Source: Leptasterias polaris
Taxonomy: Eukaryota; Echinodermata; Asteroidea; Forcipulatida; Asteriidae
Direction of reading: 5' to 3'
Length of the DNA: 64,000 nt
Assembly (NCBI GenBank): GCA_037783415.1
Contig: JAZGTN010000011.1
Span: 1 to 64,000, forward strand
The translations under genes and the position numbers were made by a program. This document shows, piece after piece, positions 18,896-30,800 of the stretch. Below the pieces are notes generated by a model. That model was not told the DNA's origin. It did no database searches and was given only the letters and a program-made list of their open reading frames with translations. Each line of letters begins with the position of its first letter. Position 1 is the stretch's first letter.

Positions 18896-21800
18896 CTGAA
18901 GCAAAGATTACACGGTATTTGTACATTTACTGTCTAGAAGTATGTTCGCCCAAAACATCCCATAAACTTCCCTCAAGATTCGTCATTTAAAATTCTGCAC
19001 CCAGCACCTTTAAAGGTTAGGTCATAGATTACTCCAATTATGAGTGACAATTAAAATTTACTTGGTAAAAAGCAGTGCAGCTGTTGATAGAACAAACTAT
19101 TTTGAAAAAGGATTCCCTTCGAAGTAACGGTTTTGAAAACTGCTCAACCCAAAACATTTGAATCTGAGAAACGATTTATGAATGAATCGTTTCTCAGGTT
19201 TCTGAGTGTCCGTTCGCAAATGCTGCGACCAGAGTAGTCTTGGCCCAAGACGTCAGTGATCGATAGTGGATAGTGTAATGCGCTCGGTTACAACTCGTTA
19301 CAGCGCGCCCTCTTGTGGCTTGAATTACCCTAGTCAAGTTGGGTAATTCAAACCACAAGAGGGCGCGCTGTAACGAGTTGTAACCGAGCGCATTACACTA
19401 TCCACTATCGATCACTGACGTCTTGGGCCAAGACTACGACCAGAGATGCGGATGGTTACCCACTGTTACCTCGTAAAACGTGGATGGATGCAACTTTCTT
19501 GTGAAAATAGCTTGTTGTTGCTTTTATCCCTTTCTTTTCCTGTTTTCCCTTAACAAGTCAGACACTGTATTCAGCCGAATCGCCATTATGTGTGTTCTGG
19601 CCTCAGGTTGCACCACACTAAATAAACTCCCGTAGGAACCAATGCTAAATGATAAATATTCAAAAATACTCAAAAAATCGTGAAAGTCTCCCAGCCTCTT
19701 GTAAACCAATCGAACATATTTTCGGACGACTGAACTTCAGAATTCTTTTCAATTTTTGGCAGGTCAGCCGTTTGGAATTTTTGCTAACTACCCCAGAAGA
19801 AAAAAACGCGAAAATGTGTTTTTTCCAAAACCGACTTGATGCCAGTTTTCGTGAAGCACTTCTCCACTTTCCCGGTCAAATAGGGCCAACTTTAACGCCT
19901 AAATTTATCAAGTCTCCTCAAAAATTGAAGCACAGAACCCCCAGGTTGTGATAGATTCTTATATTTACATAATCTATTAATTGCATGACCCCCAAAACGT
20001 TGTAATTAAAAATAAGTTGTGGGTTTACAAATTATGATAAGTAGCTTGGCGCATGAATTTTTGGTCGATTTAGAGTAGTGCACCCTGTAGGCCCACTGGT
20101 TTACTTATCTGGCGCCCTCTTGTGTTGATTGCTACGCAGCCATTTTTCAATCCTTGTGATTCACATTAGTAAAACGTTTCCTTAAGAAGTGCAGTTTGCC
20201 TCGATATTGCTTGTTTTGTTTGCCCTTCTCAAAGCACATTCTGTAAGTTTCCCTTATTCTGTATTTTCTAAATATGTCATAATATGTGACCCGCTCTGCA
20301 AAAAGGTCATGTATGTTTACTTGACCTCATGTACTTTTACATGTCTGCAAATATTTTACATGTGTTTACGTTTATCATGTCATGGCACTTCAAGTATGGT
20401 TCTTGGAAGGATTTCAAGTGCTCGTCTTTACATTTGCCGTCCATTTTGAATATTGTATTCCTATTTGCGCTCATTTTATTCGTATAAACTCTGTATTCTC
20501 TGTATTTGTTTATTTACAGTTTCACACTGTTTCCATTAAAACGATTGAAGAAGTTCAATTCTGCCTGTCTACTTTTGGGACCTGTGTTTAACCTCTGCAT
20601 AGCTACATAACAACATGTAGTGAGGGCAGAAGAATGTGACTTTCATTAAATGTCTCTTCATAATTTTGCCTAAACACAATCAACATTACTTTAATAAAAA
20701 CCACTCTATATGGCTCTACATTTGAAGGTGCTAGATCCGATTTTGTTTGCCAACTTAACCCGAAGATTTATATTTAAAGTCTAAATTGCTATGTTATTTT
20801 ATATAGATTTGAGAAAGTTACAAGCTTTCATGTAAGGTATTGCACGAAACATCCATTAATGAATAGTGTTAGTTTAAATTTAAAAATAAAAACGTTATTG
20901 TTGGGTTCCAGAAAATACAACTCGTACATCAGCCATTATAGAAACAAGTTCGTGTTTTACATTTATTTTGTGCCTTGACCGTGGCATCTGCAAAAGTTTG
21001 TCCATGTTTTGTTTTTTTGTTTTGAAACGGCATCATTCTGTCAAAATTCGTTCAGGGGAACATTAAAAGACATAAAAAAATAAAAACAATCAGAAAATCA
21101 GGCATTTCATCTTTAAACCGCCATGTTGGGTTTTAAATACTCACCGGGAAAGAATCCCAGACCAAATATGGCAAATCCACCCATGACTCCCATCCAGCTG
21201 AATGCATTGACCAGTTGGTCCACTCCCAGTAAATCCTTAGTATAGAGATCAGATAACGATCCAAGTGCCGCTGATGCCCCCATGAAGACTACAGCATTGA
21301 TGAGCATTAACCAGAATGTGTTCATCCACGGATCCACGAATAGACACAACACTGAAATAATCGTCATCAAGACAGTCATGGGTCTTAATTTTATCCAGCC
21401 CCTGTCTACGATTGGACCATGGAAGACTTTGACCAAGAGATTCCCCACTCCGCCCATCGAGGTAAAGAGCACAGCGTCTTCAAGAGAGAATCCTTTCGCT
21501 ACGGCGTGAGCTACGAAGTAAATGACCCATAAGTCATTCACCAAACGGTTACAGAGAAACGGAACAGTTGAGATCCAAAATGAAACATTCCACAGAATGT
21601 CCAGCCCGAAGTTTCCCTTTCCGAGACTGCAACAGTTTCCGAAATCGAAGCAAGTGTTGGTATCACTTTTGGCCTCTTCGTCTTTTAGTGGGGAATACGA
21701 TTTGCCCCCTTCATTCTTTCCGTTGCCGTGGATAAGAACACCACACACGCCAAGGTGCGTGAAGATTGCACCAAGTAATAACATTGAACCCTTCCAGCCG

Positions 21801-24800
21801 TATGTATTTAGGAACAGCTGTGTGAGTGGCGGGAGCACAATGAGAGCCAATGGGTGTCCAGTGTGACTGATACCGTTGGCAGTGGCGTACTGCGTAGTAA
21901 AACAGCGTCCGACCATCGCTCTGGTTAGGATGTTTGCAAAACTTATACCAGGTCAAGTATGTGAAGAAAAGAGGAAAACAAAAATCTGTTCTAACAATAT
22001 AAACAAAATATAACACAGAACTTTTAAAGCGGAATTTGGAACGAGGAAATCTGTATTTCGTTCAAGATGTTGAAACAATTTTCATCGAAATGGCGGCAGG
22101 GAAAACCTACCTGACAACACAACTAGAGATACAGCAAGCTGAACTATACTGGTTGCCATGGAAGAAACGATGAGTGATGTACCAATCATCAAACCACTTA
22201 TCGTTACCACAGCGCGGGTTCCAAATCGTGCTTCAAGTGGTCCAGAACATGGTCCTGTGAAATAATAATAATGTGATAAAGATCAGAGAGTCCGAGCATT
22301 CGAGGAACGATTTATACAATACTTGTGCTAGTCTCGAGCATATCGAAAACGAGAAAACAACTTGAACGAGAGACTATAGTTTTCTGTGAAATCAAATCGT
22401 CTTTTAAAATTCAATTTTGACACAAAATTCATGAAAATAAAAATATCCATTAGCAAATTAACATTGAAACAAAATTTTAACTGGGGGCGAGGATGCATCT
22501 TTTTAAGAAACCCCATTTGCCAAATCATTATGTGCGACCATCACATAGGTTTAATGACAACATGAACTTCAGTAAGGCAAAGTTCTTAGGTAGCTGGAAA
22601 CGAAGGTCAAGTCGAATTCTGGGGTTTTCTTGAATGGTTGATTTGTTAAAAAAAAAATTACTTTCATGTATTTCATGATAACTGTATTAATCAATTTTTC
22701 CAACATTTCGGTATAATTGTTACAGCCATAAACTACGTTTAACTAAAGTATTTGAAGAAACTGAATAGCGCACACGTAAAACTCGATGTGGTTTGGACCA
22801 ACCTGGTCCCGGAAGTTCGAATATTTATGCCCGAGACTTGCAGTCTATGCATTTTAGGTATTCGGCCATTTCTTTTGTGTACTATACCCACTGTCTGATT
22901 CATTTCACATTGAGCTATCCATTGTATCAGTATACACCTGGTTATTGTATGGAGATCGTTATTATGTATAAAATGTACGACGTGCGCCTTCGACTCGTGG
23001 TATGTGTCCTTCGGGTGCGCCCATGTCCAGCGTCCAACCTGCTTTAGGTAATTAAGATTATGTACTCGTCTGTAAATACCATTTTGTGTTTAAATAAAAC
23101 ACTCTATCCAGAAGACAAGTGTCCAATCCTCGTTATTTGTTGAGTTGACGATTACTTGAACGGGCGGCAAAACCGTCCATAACAGGAGTAACGCAGACAA
23201 TCGTACATAAAAATCAAAACTCTCTAAATACACGTGAAACCCAGTTATAGTGTGCATGTACAATGCATTTACCTGTATCAATGAGGTGAGCAGGGACCAA
23301 TTTTGCATAATAGCAAGAAATTTAGGCTGCCAGCTTGCGCATTCACCATGGATTTGCATTGTTCGTCATTCATTTTCATTCAGTTAAAACTCCGGCAGGT
23401 TAGCTTGCCTTTTAGTGTGCTTACGGTTAGCAGCTCTATGAAATTCCGCCCAGGGGAGCAAGTGACCTGAGCGGTTCGGGGCAAAGTCCATTATTTTCCA
23501 AATGAGCGTAGGGGTGCACCGCACTGAGTAAACTCCCCATATAGCAATGCCATATGCGAAATATTTACAAAGTACTCCAACGAAATATTTAAATATCCTC
23601 AGGCACTTGAAAACAAATCAAATAATACTTTGTGAAAACTACGCTTCCCCAGTTCGTTTTCTTTCTTTTCAACTTTGACTATAGTTTGGCCGCTGAGATT
23701 TATAGCTATAGCCTTATCCAAACTAAAAACACCCCGGACAAAACTTTGAGAATGAGAATGAGAAGAATGAAAGAATGAGAGTGCGCCAGTTGTACATCTG
23801 TAGCACAGAATGGATCAACCATAGGACCATTTAAAATATCCAATATATTTGGATTTGTTTAAGTCACAAATCCAGGGTTTATGATCGAGCAAAGGCCTTC
23901 TGATGGGTGAAAAGTGGCGCAGCGAGATCGTACACCACTTGGAACGATGTTGGTTTGCATCATAGGGGTGCACCCCACTAAATAGGGAGAACGGAGCGTT
24001 TGGCCCCTTTAAAATTGTGTAGGCCCTCAAAATATTCTCTATTAGACAGATTTGAGAGCCTGGTAAAAGGAATATAGTGTTAAAATGTTGCCCGATTAAG
24101 ACCTGGGAGTTGTTGACTCCCACCTTGGGGTACTTTGGATGACATAGGCCCTGAAATAAATGGTCCTATTTGCCGAGAAGTGTATTATGTGGACATTTTT
24201 CAAGATTGATGCTCGGACGTTTGGAAAATTACACCGGTGCAGGTGTATTTTTATTCGGAGGGGGAATAACTCGACGGGCCCAGGGACTCCCCTTATCAAA
24301 TTGAGTACAAGATAAAAGTTCAAGAGTCAATGGATAATTTATTTATTTATTTTAAGATCTTTATACAGGATACAAAAATCAGCACAACAGCTGTATTACA
24401 ATATGGTCCTGTGTATTAAAAAACAGAAAAAGGAAAAACATTACTTAAAAAAAATACAAACAGTCCGAGTAAAAATATTTTACAATTAAAAAAAGAAGAA
24501 CAACAAGAGGATTAAAATATACTTAAAAATTGATTTGTTTATATGAATTTTTAAAACCACCAATAGACGATGCATTTTGGGCCTTTAGTAGGTAACTTGT
24601 TCCATATAGAAGCACCAGAATAATAAAAAGATTTCTTAAAACATTCCATGTTAGGCTTAGGGAGAACAACATTAAGAGAATCAGCATTTCTAGTATTGAA
24701 CCCATGCCTATCAAAGTACATCTCAATATTATTACAAAGTCTGTCTGGGGCTAAACCATTAACACATTTCGTCACGCGTACCACGAAGTGACCTATCTGT

Positions 24801-27800
24801 CAAAAATTATATTTTTTTGCAAATCGGGTTTTATACAAATTATTAATATACTCATTACTGCAAAAAATAAGTTAGTGGTCTGACGTTTCGACCCTAGCAG
24901 AGTCTTTCTCGAAGGCTAAATGACAAAACAACACACATATACAAGCATGGATACAGGAGTTACAAGAGCAGTCAAGTGGAAACACATGAATAGAGAGAGT
25001 GGAGAGAGAAAAGCAGAAAGCATACAGAGAGGGCAGGGGGTAAGCAGGGATTATGAAGACAAAGGGGGGTAATGAAGGGAAGGGGATAGCTTGACCACAA
25101 AAAGTTTGAAACACAAAGGACAAAAATGAAGGTGGGCAGAATGGTAAATAATTAGTTAATACAATGTAGGGCAGACTAATAAAGTGGATATCTGTGTGGG
25201 AAAAGGAGAAGGCAAAGACAAAAGTATTAGTCATTTCCTTCTTGGATGTTCAAACCATGGGGCTGAGTGGTCTTTATGCGCCTTATCCAAAGTTTTTCCC
25301 TACTCAGACGGACAGTCTCTCTGCAGTTAGTTACCTAGTGCCCCAATGCCCTGTAAATTCATGTCAGAAATGGAGTGGTTAGGAAGATTGAAGTGGTGTC
25401 CTACCCAGCTTTTGGGTGTTGACTGTGGATCTGTGGCCATAGAAACGCCTCTTGAGTGTAGTTCTTGTTTCACCTATATATTGAACACCACAGACTCTGC
25501 AAGTTATTAGATAGATTAGATTAGTGGTGGTGCAGGTGGCATGACCCCTTGTCTTATAGGTGGTTCTACCAGTATGGCTGGTAATAGTCCAGGCATTTCA
25601 TGAAAAAAATGGGGTCAACCTCGGACAAATTGCAACAGAAAGTCTGTCAACTGTTTTATACCCAGAAATATGTCCTCTATAACATATCAAAACTCCTGGT
25701 GGTGGAAGGATCCTTGGCGGCCATTTTTCAAAATGGCCGCCCCAAAAAATTATATTTCCCTATATCTCCACTTTAAGTGGATTTTAAGTGCTAAATATAC
25801 ATTTTCACTGACAAGGAATCAAATGAAACACATTTTGATATGCTAAACCTGGCCAAAAAGCAGAAATGGCAGCCATTTTCCAAAATGGCCGCCATAAAAC
25901 AGATATTTTCCTATATCTCCGCTTCTAAATAACATAGAGATTTGATTTGAAGTGCATGAAGACGGCCTCAATAGGGCAAGCAGTTATGCAAGCAGCCCGA
26001 CCTCAAGTTCTGCTGGGTCCACTGCAGATTGGACTGGGGATCCAAATGCACCATCACTTTGCATCAGGCTTCTAGAATGATTCCCTCCACAACCTTGGCT
26101 TCAGCTGCTCCTATCAGGAAGTTCAAAGGTTTGAACGGAATGCTGTGATGTCACATGGAACAGACATACCTGACTTCAGTTTGGAGTTTGTCCAGAATGC
26201 TGCAGACAATGTAGACCACAACATCCGTACCCTTGATGGTAACAATACCTTCCATGGCATGGGGATGATTGCTGCCATAACCCCAGCCAGCAAGACCAGC
26301 AGACCTATCCTCATGGCGCAGGTCACCTCCAGTGATATTTCTACGGTGGGACGAATTCCTATCCAATACCAGAAAGAAGAGAGCCGCGGTATGACAACAC
26401 TGGCATACCAGAAGCTGGTCAACGTGAAGGCAAAGTATCCAACAGAAGACATTGATCTCCTCTGGAAGACATCTCACCGCACCAAGACTGGCATAGTCTG
26501 GACTGATGCAGCTAGTGCATCATGGTGACCACCAAATGATCAACATGAATCCCAGCGATGTCACGTGCATCTATTCTACACTGAAGTTCGTGTGTGAGCA
26601 TGCTCGTCGCCATGGTGTTACGCCCATCATCACCTTTGACCAACCACTATGGTGGAAAGCCCTCATGATCATCGAGACTGAGCCCACAGGTAGTGTCTTG
26701 AATGACATAGTCTTGCGCCTGGGGGCTTTCACACAGAAAAGAGTTTCTTGTGAAGCATCGGGCACCTCATGGCTGGATCAGGACTGCAGGAAGTCTTTGG
26801 GCTAGTCTATGCAGACAACGCGATGGTACACAGTCATGATGACAGGCAAGGCTATTGCACGAGCAGTACGAGTACATCTCCTTGTTGATGCAGCACTGAT
26901 AAATGCCTTGATTTTGTCAGACGTACTTGGTGTGCCACTCCCTCAACCATCTGCAGAGCCTCGTGAAGTGGAGGAGACCAGTGAGGCAACAGTGTCACCA
27001 GATGATGAGCCTACGACAGACGGAACTGGAAACACTGATCTTGATGAACTTGCTGCCCTCTACAAGAACCTGACGGAAAGTTCTGTGTCTGCAGAGGAGT
27101 TCTGCCAGCTGATATGTTAACCAGGATCAAGGAGCTCCTCAGGGCCAAAACAGAATCTTTGAAGTCCTTTAGGACTGCCTCACTCTGGCTACAGTACATG
27201 GAGATGGTGGACATACTAAGGAAGTTTGTCAGAGCAGAGCAAATTGGCAACTGGGCGTTGCACCTTGAAGCTGTGTCAGAAATGCTGCCCTACCTGGCAG
27301 CCTCTGGGCACAACCTCTATACCAAATCATCCCGCCTCCATGTGCAGCGGATGAGCAAGCTCAAGGATGAACATCCAGATGTGTACCAACGATTCGAAGA
27401 AGGGCTACATGTTGTCAGAAGAAGTGATCGCCTATGGGCTGATCTGTCCGTAGATCTCACCATCGAACAGGTCCTGATGATGAGTATGAAGACCAGCGGT
27501 GGCCTGTCGAGAGGGCGAGGCATGACAGAGCAACAGCGTCTCATATGGCTGCTCTCCATGCCTGCCTGTGCTGATGTCAACAATGCTATGCAGCAGCTCA
27601 CAGGTGTCAACTACAACACTGGTGAACAAAACAATGACATGACAAATGCTAGACAAGTACATGACATGAAAGACACCATGCAGTAATCAGCTATCTGCAA
27701 GAGAGAAAACCCTTCAGCTCAGATCTGAGCTTGCGCAGCATCTCGACAGAGGTGCATGCAACCAGCACAGTCAATGTGGACTCAGCGAACCCAGTAGGAA

Positions 27801-30800
27801 CAGCTATCCTGACCAATATGGATGGACAAACTGCTGCTGACTACACATTCAAGAGAAAGGATCAGGCCATCACCTTGGCTGCGAAATCAGCAGAAAAGAT
27901 TGATGGTGAGGCAGTACAGGTGGTTTCCCAGCTGCTTTTCCAGCGACTGACAATTGCTGCAAAAGCTACAGAGGATCTGGAGTATGTGTTCAAATATGAG
28001 CTGTGCAGTTACCCACCAGCTCTGTTTGATTCCACACTGCTGCTCTGACAGCCACAGAAGCCAGTGCTAGCAGATGCTATCTGGACACTCCTGACACACG
28101 ATGCACCAGGAATCACAGGCCAAGTCCACTACGTGTTGGATGGTGGGGCACTAGTCCAGCGCATTCCATGGGCACGTGGCTCAACATACAAAGGTATCTG
28201 CACGCAATACACAGAGAATGTCACAAAGAAGTATGGGCAGGCAACATTCGTGTTTGATGGCTATGATGGTACATCAACAAAGGGCACAACACACTCAGAG
28301 AGGGAATGCTGGAGCAACGGTGACGTTTGATGAAGATATGCAGGTGACAATGAAGAAGGAATAATTCCTGGCAAACAAGACAAAGAAGCAGCGCTTCATC
28401 ATCATCCTCAGTACCAAACTACGGGCACAGAACTGCCAGACACATCATGCTGCATGCAGGTGTCGCTGATCTCCTCATAGTGCAGAAGACAGTGGAGTCT
28501 GCAGCCACCACTTATACTGTGCTGATCGGAGACGACACAGATCTGCTCATCCTGCTCATCTACCACACCAACCTAAAGTCATGTGACCTGTTCTTCCAAC
28601 CCGAGCCAAAGAGGAATGTGAAGAAACCGCGTGTCTGGAACATGAAGTCTGTCAAGCAGCAGTAAGGCCCGATGTATCACAGCACATCTTCTTCATGCAC
28701 GCTCTCCTGGGGTGTGACACTACTTCCCGCGTGTATGGCATTAGCAAGGGAGCTTCCCTCAACAAATTCAAAACCAGTGCGCACTTCCGTGAACATGCCA
28801 ATGTGTTTGACAGACAGGCAGCGTCCACCGATGATGTTGCAGAAGCAGGAGAGAAAGCCCTGGCATGCCTGTACAATGGGAAGCCTGGAGAGTCACTCAA
28901 CGTGGTGCGACATTTAAGCAGTTCTACCAGAAGGTCGCCTCAAGCACTTCGCATGTGCAACCCCAAAGTCTACCGCCCACATCAGCAGCAGCTACCAAGT
29001 CCAGCAGTGGAAGGGCATTGCAGCTGACGAGCTACGGCCAGACGACTTGGGTTGGCGGGAAAGCAGTGGAGGACTCGTGCCCGTGCAGACGGACTTGTCA
29101 CTAGTGCAGTCTAAAGTGCACCTGCAAGAAGCACGACATAGAGTGCTCAGCTGGCAACTGTAGAGGGTCGGCCTGTACGAACTCAACCCAAGTTGCATGT
29201 GACGGTGATGAGGATGACGACTTTTTGAGGAAGATTGATCAATGCTTCTGTACATGTATCGACTATGGTAGTCTGAGGCTATGGTAACTACATGTAGTAT
29301 TATAATAATTATGACCTATACATGTACGTCGTCCATCATGCATACGGTATGCCATGGTATTTTTGACTGATAAGTTTAAACAATGTAACAGTTTAATATA
29401 CGCGTAACACTTTTAAGAATGAATACATTTCAACTATTACTATTTTATTTTTATTAAAATAGTGTTGTTTGACAATTGCAGTTTGTTTTATATAACAGGA
29501 ACCCTAATTTAGATAGTTTTGGCCAATATGTTCAGTGCAGTATTAAAATAGTTGACACATCCTCAGAATAATGCTTTTTGATCGGGTTTAGCGTTTTGAA
29601 ATATGTGTCATTGGATACCTAGCCCCAGAAAATGTATGTTTAGCACTTAAAATTAAAGTCCTAAGTCATTTAGAAGCGGAGATATGCGGAAAAAACAGGT
29701 TTATGGCGGCCATTTTGAAAAATGGTCGCCATGGAACCTTCCACCACTAGGATTCCTTAAGAGTTTTGATATTTTATAGTGGACACCTCCAAGAGCAGTT
29801 GAGACACTTTCTGTTGCAATTTGTCCGAGGTCATATCAAATAATGTATAAAGGAGTCTGATTCCCTGATGTGTTGTCTACAAACGATGCATTTTGATGTG
29901 TTGGAACACCTAAAAGTACCCTGTGGCAAAGGGGGATTAACATCATCATTAATGGGGGGACTTCTGCCCGGACGATGAGATCCCTGAGACTGGGTGGGCG
30001 TCGGTATGCAACTATGGGTTCTTCCTGTACAGCACGTTGAAGCCGATCTGATGTGTGAAGAATATGATGGTTAGAACTGGTTATTTTACGAATGGGAGGA
30101 AGTGAGGGGTGAAAAGTAACAACACAAAGGAACTTTCCCTTTGGAACTCCGTTGTTGCTTGGGTCCTTTGGAGAGTACAGACTCCCTGGAACGAGCCTTG
30201 ACTTTCTGGATCGCTCGATGGACTGCTAGGGAGCTATGACCCCTGGAAACAAGGTGTTTCTTAAGTTCCTGTGAGTTCATAATCCCTGCTTACCCCCGCC
30301 CTCTCTGTATGCTTTCTGCTTTTCTCTCTCCACTCTCTCTATTCATGTGTTTCCACTTGACTGCTCTTGTAACTCCTGTATCCATGCTTGTATGTGTGTT
30401 GTTTTGTCATTTAGCCTTCGAGAAAGACTCTGCTAGGGTCGAAACGTCAGGCCACTAACTTATTTTTTGCATTTATACCTCAGGTCCTTTTGGTTGGTAA
30501 GCAGTTTGCAACAGCTAATTCTATTTTCTCATACTCATTACTGTTAACATTAAATTTTCAGCAAGTTTGAATACCTAATACTTAATAGTTTCGTAATTAC
30601 ACTAATAAGTAAAAACGACGTTTCACTAGATTTTCCGTTTTGTATTTCCACGAAGTGACCTATCTCACTGCGCCACTTCACCAATGATATACAAAGCGTT
30701 ACGACACAGTTCAGCGCACATGTGTGACATTATTTTCGCATTGCCACGAAGTGACCTATCTGTAGCGTAGTATTTTCACGAAGTGACCTATCGCGATTGG

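Larger units (their letters stand above)
24861..30470 (-). mobile_element. Penelope-like retroelement with inverted terminal copies, split by a DNA transposon
   Basis: The minus strand encodes a C-terminal reverse-transcriptase connection region (30280 to about 29850) and a GIY-YIG endonuclease (25600 to about 25250). The pyrimidine-rich 3' tail follows to 24861. The same tail is present in the opposite direction at 30276-30470, so about 197 bp at each end form inverted repeats. Inverted or direct pseudo-LTR arrangements of this kind are known for Penelope-like elements. The RT core is missing. Confidence 0.78.

Noticed and set aside
30420..30470. Hammerhead ribozyme in the Penelope-like tail
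   Set aside because: GTCGAAACGTC resembles part of the core, but the CTGATGA segment is not seen nearby.
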